Source: Candidatus Manganitrophaceae bacterium (GTDB lineage: Bacteria > Nitrospirota > Nitrospiria > SBBL01 > Manganitrophaceae). From it: DNA of 64,000 nt. The position numbers were made by a program, and so were the translations under genes. The notes under the pieces are model-generated. The model was not told the origin of the DNA. It did no database searches and saw only the letters and a program-made list of their open reading frames with translations. This document shows positions 50,992 to 58,101 of the stretch, piece by piece. The stretch is from contig JACQEZ010000011.1 in assembly GCA_016200325.1 (NCBI GenBank), positions 310,001 through 374,000 of the forward strand, given 5' to 3'. Position 1 is the stretch's first letter. Each line of letters begins with the position of its first letter.

Positions 50992-51672
50992 ATGAATGTC
51001 ACGAAGATCTGGCGATATCCGGTGAAGACGATGGCCGGGGAGGCGCTGCAGCGGGCGCGGGTCGGACCGCTCGGCATCGAGGGCGACCGGGTCGTTCATG
51101 TCGAGGACGCCGGCGGAGAGACCATCACCTCCCGTTCACATCCACGGTTTCTCGGCCTGAAGGGGACGCTCGGTCCCGATGGAGAGCCGCGGGTCGACGG
51201 ACGGCCTTGGCGCAGTCCGGAGGTTGCCGTCAAAGTGGTCGACATCGGCGGGCCGGGCGCCCGGCTGGTCGGGTATGACGGCGCCGAGCGTTTTGATGTC
51301 TTGCCGCTCCTGGTGGCGACCGACGGCGCCATCGCTGCTTTCGGGCACGATCATCGCCGCTTGCGTCCGAACATCGTGATCGGCGGGGTCGAGGGATTAT
51401 CCGAGCGCGACTGGCCGGGCGGGTGTCTGCGGATCGGCCGGGTGCTGATCGGCGTCCAAGATTTGCGCCTCCGCTGCATCATGACCTCATTCGATCCCGA
51501 CACGCTGGCACAGACAAAAGAGATCACCCGCGACATCTATCGGCGCTTTGAGGGAAAGCTCGCCCTCAATTGCTTCGTAATCGAAAGCGGAGAGATCGCC
51601 GTCGGCGACGCAGTGGAGCTGCTGCGGGGCCGCGCGTGCACCGAGTCTGCCGCGGCGGCGTTCACCGACTAG
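50992..51672 (+). CDS. MOSC-domain protein
   Basis: ATG 50992 is chosen over 50989 because GGAGG (50982-50986) is then 5 bases away. The 226-residue protein has a beta-barrel MOSC_N part (KIWRYPVKTMAGEALQRARVGPLGIEGDRVV) and the MOSC domain with LRPNIVIGG, WPGGCLRIG and the conserved Cys in LRLRCIMTSFDPDTLAQTKEITRDI. MOSC proteins bind or transfer sulfur on the molybdenum cofactor (YiiM/YcbX, mARC). It is 3.7 kb upstream of a Moco-domain gene, so a functional link is possible. Confidence 0.9.
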   Translation: MNVTKIWRYPVKTMAGEALQRARVGPLGIEGDRVVHVEDAGGETITSRSHPRFLGLKGTLGPDGEPRVDGRPWRSPEVAVKVVDIGGPGARLVGYDGAERFDVLPLLVATDGAIAAFGHDHRRLRPNIVIGGVEGLSERDWPGGCLRIGRVLIGVQDLRLRCIMTSFDPDTLAQTKEITRDIYRRFEGKLALNCFVIESGEIAVGDAVELLRGRACTESAAAAFTD

Positions 51673-51958
51673 ATTCTCGCACAATACCATCTGAGCATCG
51701 TGTTCTTATCGGCGTGCAGGACGGCCTCAAGGGCGTGGGGTTTCGCCCCCACCCCACCGTGGGGGCCGACTGCCCGGCCCCCTCCGGCCTCCCCGTGCAG
51801 CGGGTGGGGCTTCCCCAGCTCCCCCCCACGGTCACAACTTGCACCGCGCACGAAAGGACATCGTGGATGGTGCTTCGACAGGTGACCTGATTCGGTCGAT
51901 AGAACGTCTGATATAAAACGCAGCGACATCGCCGGCGGGGCGTTCCTTCTCTATTACG
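51673..51958. other. GC-rich, structure-prone intergenic region
   Basis: The region holds no convincing gene. Within 51731-51840 are several G/C-tract inverted segments (for example GTGGGGTTTCGCCCCCAC and later GGGTGGGGCTTCCCC) that can form stable hairpins. Short ORFs across it on both strands are of biased composition and are not called. It may be a remnant of a mobile element or a strong transcriptional barrier between convergent genes. Confidence 0.4.
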
Positions 51959-52669
51959 TCACCCCACCCACCGCCACGCCGCCAACCCCGCCGCAATCAG
52001 CATCACCCCCAAACTAATGCATTTGAGGATTGCCTCATAGCGGTCTTGGTGAAGGAACGGATCGGCCCGGCCGCTCCGCTTCAGCTCTTTGTAGGGACGC
52101 GACGCGTTGATCTCGACCAGGCTCAAGAGGCCCATCGCGGCGGCTAAAATGAGTGCGGGGAAGGAGACCCGATTGGTCTGGATGACATAACCGGCGAGCA
52201 CCGGCAGGCTTCCCCATGAAAAGGCGAACCAGGCGTCGGTGTGAAAACGGCCGTCCAAAAGCTCCAGATTGTAGGCGAAGAGGAAGAACCCTTCAAGGAG
52301 GGCGATCACCGCCAGCTGCGGCGTCTTAAAAAAGATGTAATAGAAGCCGAGGGTGTAAGCGGGAGTCAGCGCGCCGATCGCGACGATCCAGAGCTGCCGC
52401 TTCGTAAAACGTCTTCCCCACGGCTTGATTCCCTTTCCCCCAAGGGCGTCGAGGGCGTGGGCCGCGACCCCGAGTCCTAGGAAGTAGATCACGACAATCG
52501 CCCCGACCCGCTCCCAGAAGATCCGCTCGGCAAGCATCGATCCGATGACCGCGAAAGCCAATACCATTCCGGTATAGGGAAGAAAGAGCAGGCCGACCCA
52601 GAGCCGAAAGGAGACGGGGCCGAATTGGGGAACAAACCACTCCGATCGGCGATCGGGAACCGGTTCCAT
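51959..52669 (-). CDS. Polytopic membrane protein, unknown family
   Basis: This 236-residue protein has about seven membrane segments (for example VSFRLWVGLLFLPYTGMVLAF, VGAIVVIYFLGLGVAAHALDALGG and LWIVAIGALTPAYTLGFYYIF). A conserved polar segment LLDGRFHTDAWFAFSWGSLPVLAGY sits between helices. Some residues (HALDALGGKGIKPW) recall UbiA-like prenyltransferases, but no DDxxD motif is visible. It has a strong GAGGAGG site and follows the Ycf48-like gene by 26 bases in the same direction, so they probably form one operon. Confidence 0.7.
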   Translation of the reverse strand: MEPVPDRRSEWFVPQFGPVSFRLWVGLLFLPYTGMVLAFAVIGSMLAERIFWERVGAIVVIYFLGLGVAAHALDALGGKGIKPWGRRFTKRQLWIVAIGALTPAYTLGFYYIFFKTPQLAVIALLEGFFLFAYNLELLDGRFHTDAWFAFSWGSLPVLAGYVIQTNRVSFPALILAAAMGLLSLVEINASRPYKELKRSGRADPFLHQDRYEAILKCISLGVMLIAAGLAAWRWVG

Positions 52670-52695
52670 CTAAGCGGCCTCCTCGTACGCGGGCG

Positions 52696-54600
52696 CTAAG
52701 GGGTGCGGACCGACGTCCGGTCCAAGCGTTGCGGCGGCGGCTTCGGACCCGGCGGCCCTTCGGCGCCGAACTGCAAGATCAGGCCCCCTTTGCCGACCGC
52801 CCACCCCCGGGTCGGCGAGACGAAGGAGACGCTGTTCAGCCGCTGCGTGACGCCGCTGTCGACCTCTTCCCAACTTCGCCCGCCGTCTTTGGAGTGGAAA
52901 ATCATTCCGAGGTCGCCGACGATCCACCCTTCGCGCCCCTGAACGGCAATGTCCCAAAGCGACATCGACGTGCCGACCTTCATCGGTGTCCAGGCCTTCC
53001 CTCCGTCCTCCGTCATCAGGAGGGTTCCTTCGCCCCCGACGATCCACCCCCGGTTCGCCCCGATGAAGAGGACCCGTGCGAGCGCCGCCGTCGTCGGGAG
53101 CCGAAAAGGGGCCCAGCGCGCGCCGCCGTCGTCGGTCTGGAGAAGCGTTCCTTTGTCTCCGACGACCCAGCCGCGTTTTTCGTCGACGAAGGCAGCGTCG
53201 GTGAGGCTGACGGTCGTGTCGCTGAACTGAAGCTGCCAGCGCTTTCCGCCGTCGTCGGTGTGAAAGATCAGGCCGCTGTCCCCGACGATCCAGCCGACTT
53301 TCGAATTGAGAAAGAAAAGCCCTTCCAGCGCCGCTTCCGTCAAAAGCGGCTGGCGCACCCACCGCTTTCCCCCGTCGGTCGTGTGAAGGAGGAGCCCCTG
53401 GGCGCCGACCGCCCAGCCTTCTTTCGGCGAAACCGAAAAAACCGACAAGACCCACTCGTCGGTCCCACTCTCCTGCGGCGTCCAGCTGCGGCCGCCGTCG
53501 CCACTGTGGAGAATCGTCCCGGTCTCCCCGGCGATCCAGCCATGTTGATTATCACTGAAGTGGACCCGGAAGTAGCGATCGGTAAAGCCGTTGATCTGCG
53601 TCTCCCACCGCCGGCCGCCGTCGCCGGTGTGGACGATGACCCCGCCCCAGCCGACCAGCCAGCCGTGTTGGGGATCGGCGAACGACATCCCTTCAAAGGT
53701 CTTGTTGACCCCGGCATCGACCTTCTCCCAGGTCGCCCCGCCATTTTCGGTCTTGAGCACCGTTCCCGATCCGCCGGCGATCCAGCCGATCTGGGGGGAG
53801 AGAAACTGAACATTGAGAAGGAGATGCTCGGTATGGCTCTGCTGCGGCTCCCAGCGGCGCCCGCCGTCGATCGTCCGGAGGATGATCCCCTCGCGGCCGA
53901 CCACCCAGCCGCGGAGCGGATCAATGAAAAAGACTCCCTCTAAAGGATTCGCCGTCCCGCTTTTCTGCGGCGTCCAGTTTTTCCCGCCGTCTTGCGTCTG
54001 AAGGATGATCCCTCCCCAGCCGACCGCCCATCCCCGTTGTGGATCGATGAAAAAGACCTCTAAAATCGGTCCGGCGCTCGGTCCGGAGACACCGCTCTTC
54101 TGCTCCTCCCAGTGCTTCCCTCCGTCCGCAGTATGGAGAATCGTTCCGCTGTTTCCAACGACCCAGCCGTTCATCACATCGATAAAACGGACGTTCCAGA
54201 GCCAAACGCCGTTCGCCGGCCGCTGCACTTCCCAGTGCTTTCCTCCGTCGGCGGTGTGGATGACCTTCCCGGTCCAGCTGACCGCCCAGCCCTGGAGCCG
54301 CTCGGGAAAATGGACGGAGAAGAAGCGCTCCCCTCTTTCCTTATATTGAGCCCGCCAGTGCGCCCCGCCATCAACCGTGTGGAGAATGGCGCCGTCGCCG
54401 CCTGAAGCCCAGCCTTCATTGGCGGAGACGAAGCAGGCCGACCAGAGGCCGTTTGAGTTGACCTCTCCCTGCTGGACCGACCATCCCTCGGCCGCCGACC
54501 CCACCGGCCGGAGGAAAAAGAGAAGCCCGAAGAAGGAAATCAGACTCAGCCGTCGCAAGAGGAGAAGTGGGGCCCAGATGGTTGACCTTTTTGATTTCAT
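52696..54600 (-). CDS. Ycf48/HCF136-like protein with 14 BNR-type repeats
   Basis: ATG 54600 yields a Lys/Arg-rich signal peptide (LSLISFFGLLFFLRPVGSAA, cleavage near SAA-EG). The upstream TTG version adds 11 residues without a ribosome site. The 634-residue protein consists of repeats of about 43 residues with the core GWxxGxxGxILxTxDGGxxW. I count 13 full copies plus a fourteenth shorter C-terminal one (GWAVGKGGLILQF), enough for two seven-bladed propellers. Ycf48/HCF136 assists photosystem II assembly in phototrophs. Here, with no photosynthesis genes, it is more likely an envelope scaffold or folding factor. It is divergent from an SmbP-like gene. Confidence 0.9.
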   Translation of the reverse strand: MKSKRSTIWAPLLLLRRLSLISFFGLLFFLRPVGSAAEGWSVQQGEVNSNGLWSACFVSANEGWASGGDGAILHTVDGGAHWRAQYKERGERFFSVHFPERLQGWAVSWTGKVIHTADGGKHWEVQRPANGVWLWNVRFIDVMNGWVVGNSGTILHTADGGKHWEEQKSGVSGPSAGPILEVFFIDPQRGWAVGWGGIILQTQDGGKNWTPQKSGTANPLEGVFFIDPLRGWVVGREGIILRTIDGGRRWEPQQSHTEHLLLNVQFLSPQIGWIAGGSGTVLKTENGGATWEKVDAGVNKTFEGMSFADPQHGWLVGWGGVIVHTGDGGRRWETQINGFTDRYFRVHFSDNQHGWIAGETGTILHSGDGGRSWTPQESGTDEWVLSVFSVSPKEGWAVGAQGLLLHTTDGGKRWVRQPLLTEAALEGLFFLNSKVGWIVGDSGLIFHTDDGGKRWQLQFSDTTVSLTDAAFVDEKRGWVVGDKGTLLQTDDGGARWAPFRLPTTAALARVLFIGANRGWIVGGEGTLLMTEDGGKAWTPMKVGTSMSLWDIAVQGREGWIVGDLGMIFHSKDGGRSWEEVDSGVTQRLNSVSFVSPTRGWAVGKGGLILQFGAEGPPGPKPPPQRLDRTSVRTP

Positions 54601-54690
54601 TGTGCTATCTAAAGGGTAGTCGGGTCTATGCAAACCAAGAGTTCCAACAGAGGGTTTTTACGGCCCGATTATTCCATATTCGAGGAAGAA

Positions 54691-55104
54691 ATGCAAAATC
54701 GCTTTCGGTTCGCTCTGATTCTATTCATCCTTTTTATTTCATTTCCACTCTATGCCGAGGAAAGCTCACCCCAATCGATCCGCCAGCTCTCCAATGAGGT
54801 TTATCGGCTCTCTCAGGAGATGATTTTTCACGGCAGCGAGGGTCATGCGCATGAAATCGTCTCCCATGGTCAAGAGATGATCCAGCGGACCGAAGCGCTC
54901 ATTAAAGAGGTGGAATCGAACCCGGCGCCGGAGATCAAGAAGCGAAGGGGAAAGCTGCTGACCGCGCTGAAGGCGACATTGAAGGAGACGAAAGAGGCGG
55001 TCCGTCTCGGGGAACAAGAGAAAACCGGACCGGCGGTCGAGGCCGCGCGCAAGGCCTCCTTCCGCGCCAAACAGATCCGCCAACAGATCCAGACCCTTCC
55101 CTGA
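54691..55104 (+). CDS. SmbP-like periplasmic small metal-binding protein
   Basis: ATG 54691 follows CGAGGAAG and gives 137 residues with signal peptide ALILFILFISFPLYAEE. The mature protein is helical with QEMIFHGSEGHAHEIVSHGQEMIQRTEALIKE, close to the GHGKEGHA/EHAEEAL pattern of SmbP, a copper- and metal-binding protein of nitrifiers. Fewer His residues are present than in SmbP, and the Lys-rich C-terminal half departs from it. A metal-buffering or chaperone role is inferred. It lies upstream of the nitrate/nitrite operon on the same strand, with a promoter and leader between them. Confidence 0.65.
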   Translation: MQNRFRFALILFILFISFPLYAEESSPQSIRQLSNEVYRLSQEMIFHGSEGHAHEIVSHGQEMIQRTEALIKEVESNPAPEIKKRRGKLLTALKATLKETKEAVRLGEQEKTGPAVEAARKASFRAKQIRQQIQTLP

Positions 55105-55164
55105 ACCAACCCTGCCGTTCTGGTCGCAAGTCGGACAAATTTGTCGATGTTCGTCTCTCTTTTT

Positions 55165-55194
55165 TTGTGACCACAACCTTCTCAGAATTATAAA
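55165..55194 (+). promoter_or_regulatory. Promoter with overlapping palindrome for the nitrate/nitrite operon
   Basis: TTGTGA (55165-55170), 18 bases, then TATAAA (55189-55194) make a sigma-70-like promoter with start near 55201. TTGTG-AC-CACAA (55165-55176) is a palindrome overlapping the -35, reminiscent of a dimeric regulator site (the CRP/FNR-type half-site TTGTG is similar but spacing differs). Confidence 0.45.
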
Positions 55195-55296
55195 ACCCTT
55201 TATAAATGCATCCCCCGTCGCTTCTCTTCCGTTCGTCGGTCCCGGCACGGTTGTTGCTCTATATCAACTGAAGTGAACGACGATGTCCTGTAAGGC

Positions 55297-55336
55297 AATG
55301 GCGCCTGGAGGTTTCACCCCCAGGCGCCATTTTATT
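55297..55336 (+). terminator. Leader terminator/attenuator-like hairpin before the nitrate operon
   Basis: AATGGCGCCTGG (55297-55308) pairs perfectly with CCAGGCGCCATT (55320-55331), and a TTATTTT tract follows. It lies about 95 bases after the predicted start and only about 20 bases before the first gene. A terminator here would block the operon unless it is antiterminated, as in ANTAR (NasR/NasT)-controlled nitrate operons. An adjoining segment could form a small hairpin with an AAGGCA loop (55293-55298), matching the ANTAR A1-G4 hexaloop rule, but its stem is weak. Confidence 0.55.
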
Positions 55337-55352
55337 TTGGAGAGGATGTTTG

Positions 55353-56456
55353 ATGAGACGGGAAGGGATTCTCCCCCCCAAATTTGCAGACAAATTTTTT
55401 CGGATCGACTTTGAGGCGGCGCCGCTGCCGGTCCTCTGCCTCTATCCGATTCCCCCCTCGCTTCAGCTGGAAGAGGTGGCGCTCGCCCTCTGCGGGCTGG
55501 AGCAGCATCCCCGACGGATCGCGTGGCCGATGCTGCAGGAGGTTCCCCGCGTCAAGCTGAAGGTTCCGATGATCTGTCAGATCTTCAATTGGTCGGAGCC
55601 GGTCGAGTGGGAGGGAATCCGTCTGGTCGACCTCCTCGATCACTTCAAAATCGACACCCACCCCGACGGCTACTTCGCCTTCCACTCCCGCGACCGGGTC
55701 TTCTTCGAGGGGCTCTCACGGGATGAGGCACGGGACCCGCGCGTCCTGCTGGCGTATGGATTGAACGGCGCGCCGTTGCCGGAAGCTCACGGCGGACCGC
55801 TTCGTCTGGTGGTTCCGTTTCTACAAGGCTACAAAAGTGTGAAGTGGGTCGAGACGATCCATGCCTTCCGGCACGACCCGGTCGGGATCAAGCGGCTCCT
55901 CGGTCAAAGCCCGACCGGGAGGCTGAACGACCAATGGAAAGATCGATACCAGATCGCCCTTCCCGTCGGCAAGGCGGGCGATCCCCCTTTGATTGGAGCT
56001 TCTACCGCAGCGACGGTTTCAACCCCTCCCGCCGCTCCGGTCTCCTCGCCGGTGGTCGGGGAGATTCAGCCGAACGATCCGGAGCGGCGGGTTCCACCCA
56101 AGACGACCCTCAAAGAGGTGATCGCCTTCGTCCGCCCCACGCGGCACATCGCCACCCGCCAGGCGCTCGAGGCGGCGGGGGTCTTCTCCTACACGACATC
56201 GACCGTCCTCGGCCGAAGCCGTCAGCGGGGCCTTCGTTTCGGCTCGACTGAAAAGGAGGGGGCGGTGATTAAGTTTCTGCCCAAGCAATATTTCTCCATT
56301 GTGGTCGACGACGTGCGCCTCCCCTCGGTGATCGCCGCATTGATGAAGGCGAACCGGACCGGATCGGGCGCCTACGGAGACGGCAAGATTTTCGTGGTCG
56401 ACATTGAAGACGCCGTTCGAATCAGCAGCGGCGAACATGGCGGGATGGCGATTTAA
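55353..56456 (+). CDS. SUOX-fold molybdenum-cofactor domain fused to P-II
   Basis: ATG 55353 (MRREGILPPKF) is preceded by GGAGAGG. Residues 1-205 match the Oxidored_molyb (PF00174, sulfite oxidase/YedY/eukaryotic nitrate reductase) fold: VPMICQIFNWSEPVEWEGIRLVDLL with Cys75 in the Moco-binding position, LLAYGLNGAPLPEAHGGPLRLVVP and GYKSVKWVE. After a Pro/Ala-rich linker (about 215-250), residues about 250-367 are a P-II (GlnB/GlnK) domain: GRSRQRGLRFGSTEKEG T-loop, FLPKQYFSIVV, TGSGAYGDGKIFVVD and ISSGEHGG. The T-loop has Ala where GlnB uses Tyr51, so no uridylylation is expected. The fusion makes enzyme activity, or Moco status, a plausible target of energy/2-oxoglutarate sensing. No signal peptide is present, so it is cytoplasmic. 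Confidence 0.88.
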   Translation: MRREGILPPKFADKFFRIDFEAAPLPVLCLYPIPPSLQLEEVALALCGLEQHPRRIAWPMLQEVPRVKLKVPMICQIFNWSEPVEWEGIRLVDLLDHFKIDTHPDGYFAFHSRDRVFFEGLSRDEARDPRVLLAYGLNGAPLPEAHGGPLRLVVPFLQGYKSVKWVETIHAFRHDPVGIKRLLGQSPTGRLNDQWKDRYQIALPVGKAGDPPLIGASTAATVSTPPAAPVSSPVVGEIQPNDPERRVPPKTTLKEVIAFVRPTRHIATRQALEAAGVFSYTTSTVLGRSRQRGLRFGSTEKEGAVIKFLPKQYFSIVVDDVRLPSVIAALMKANRTGSGAYGDGKIFVVDIEDAVRISSGEHGGMAI

Positions 56457-56509
56457 ATGCGGAGCACCGACTTCAGACGGCGGAGTACAAAAGAAGGAGG
56501 GTTTAAACC

Positions 56510-56857
56510 TTGAAGCTGATTCGCGCGATCATCCGGCCGGAGCGGGAAGAGGCGGTCCTCTCAAATCTGGAAGCGGCGGGGCTGTATGCCATCACGAAGA
56601 TGCCGGTGACCGGGCGGGGCCGACAACGGGGCATCCAGGTCGGACCGGTCCGCTACGACAGCCTCGCCAAGGTGATGCTTCTCCTGGTCGTGGAGGAAAA
56701 CGCTTATCCAAAGGCGCTCGCTGCCATTGAAAAGGGAGCCGAGACCGGACATCCGGGAGATGGGAAGATCTTTGCCCAGGAGGTCTCGGAGGTTCACACG
56801 ATTCGGACCGGCAAGAAATCAACCGGCAAGCAATCAATGGAGGAACCCGTTCAATGA
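56510..56857 (+). CDS. P-II family nitrogen regulator
   Basis: This 115-residue protein starts at TTG 56510 with AAGGAGGG 8 bases upstream. The P-II fold is clear: MKLIRAIIRPEREEAVLSNLEAAGLYAITKMPVTGRG, T-loop GRQRGIQVGPVRYDSLAKV, and GAETGHPGDGKIFAQEV. The short T-loop with a VRYDxLxK pattern resembles archaeal/NifI1-type P-II, not GlnB. The gene overlaps the nitrate transporter by 4 bases, so direct control of transport or the fused reductase is likely. The C-terminal tail is Lys/Ser-rich. Confidence 0.93.
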   Translation: MKLIRAIIRPEREEAVLSNLEAAGLYAITKMPVTGRGRQRGIQVGPVRYDSLAKVMLLLVVEENAYPKALAAIEKGAETGHPGDGKIFAQEVSEVHTIRTGKKSTGKQSMEEPVQ

Positions 56858-58101
56858 AAGAGATGATGAAGGCGATTCGAAGCGGCCATCCTCCCACACT
56901 CTTCTCTGCCTTCTTGCATTTTGACGTCAGCTTCATGGTTTGGGTCCTCATCGGCGCCCTCGGCATCTATATCGCCCGGGACCTCCATCTAACCACGGTG
57001 GAGAAGGGATGGATCGTCTCGATCCCCCTCCTCGGCGGCGCCTTCTTTCGAATCATCCTCGGTTTCCTGGTCGACCGGTTCGGCCCCAAGAAAATCGGCA
57101 TGCTGAGCCTCTCGATCGCGCTCCTTCCCCTGGTGTGGGGATGGAAGGGGGCGACCTCGTTGAATGAGTTGATGGGCGTCGGATTTCTCCTCGGGATTGC
57201 CGGGGCCAGTTTCGCCGTCGCCCTCCCCCTGGCCAGCCGCGCCTATCCTCGGGAGTACCAGGGGATCGCGATGGGAATCGCAGGCGCCGGCAACAGCGGG
57301 ACGATGATCGCCGTTTTAATCGCGCCGCTCCTGGCCGAGTCGCTCGGATGGCATGCCGTCTTCGGCCTGGCGATGCTTCCGGTGGTCGGGACCCTCGCCT
57401 GCTTCACCCTCCTCGTCCGGGAGCCGGCGGAGCGCCCGGCCCCGCGCCCGCTGTCGGCTTATCTCGCCTTGCTCAAGCAGGCCGACCTCTGGTGGTTTAA
57501 CCTCTATTACAGTGTGACATTCGGCGGCTTCGTCGGCCTAGCCAGCTTCTTCGGCCTCTTCTTCCACGACCGGTATGGCCTTTCGCCGGTGGCGGCCGGA
57601 GCGATCACCGCCCTTTGTGTCTTCGGCGGCAGCTTCTTTCGGCCGGTCGGCGGTCACCTCGCCGATCGGATCGGAGGGAGAAAGCTCTTGACGGGACTTT
57701 ATTTAATCATCGGGCTCCTCTTCGCCACCGTTGCTTCCCTTCCACCGGTGGTGATTGCCGTCTCCCTCCTCTTCTGCTGCATGGCCGCCCTAGGGATGGG
57801 AAATGGCGCCATCTTCCAACAGGTGCCGCAACGATTCCAGGAGGAGATCGGTTTGGTTTCCGGAATCGTCGGGGCTGCGGGAGGGATCGGCGGTTTTTTT
57901 CTTCCGCCGCTTCTCACCAAGATGAAAGCGCTAACCGACTCCTATGCAGGGGGATTTTTGCTCTTCGGGTTGATGGCCCTCTTCTGCTTCGCCACTCTCT
58001 TCTTGAGTCGGAAACGGATCGAGGCGCAGCAGCCCAATCCGATCCCCGCTCCGGAAGAGGGAGAGGGACGGATTCGAATGGAGGTGGTCTTTGGCGGATA
58101 A
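56854..58101 (+). CDS. NarK/NasA-type nitrate/nitrite transporter (MFS)
   Basis: This 415-residue MFS protein has about twelve helices. Nitrate-porter signatures are GFLLGIAGASFAVALPLASRAYP, MGIAGAGNSGTMIAVLIAP and GIVGAAGGIGGFFLPP. It should move nitrate or nitrite across the inner membrane. It overlaps the P-II gene start-to-stop and the nitrite reductase start by 11 bases, so the three are tightly coupled. The N-terminus is extended by about 20 residues relative to NarK. Confidence 0.94.
   Translation: MKEMMKAIRSGHPPTLFSAFLHFDVSFMVWVLIGALGIYIARDLHLTTVEKGWIVSIPLLGGAFFRIILGFLVDRFGPKKIGMLSLSIALLPLVWGWKGATSLNELMGVGFLLGIAGASFAVALPLASRAYPREYQGIAMGIAGAGNSGTMIAVLIAPLLAESLGWHAVFGLAMLPVVGTLACFTLLVREPAERPAPRPLSAYLALLKQADLWWFNLYYSVTFGGFVGLASFFGLFFHDRYGLSPVAAGAITALCVFGGSFFRPVGGHLADRIGGRKLLTGLYLIIGLLFATVASLPPVVIAVSLLFCCMAALGMGNGAIFQQVPQRFQEEIGLVSGIVGAAGGIGGFFLPPLLTKMKALTDSYAGGFLLFGLMALFCFATLFLSRKRIEAQQPNPIPAPEEGEGRIRMEVVFGG

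Noticed and set aside
51669-51929. 86-codon minus-strand ORF after the MOSC gene
   Set aside because: Biased composition from the GC-rich hairpin block, no ribosome site, no recognisable domain.
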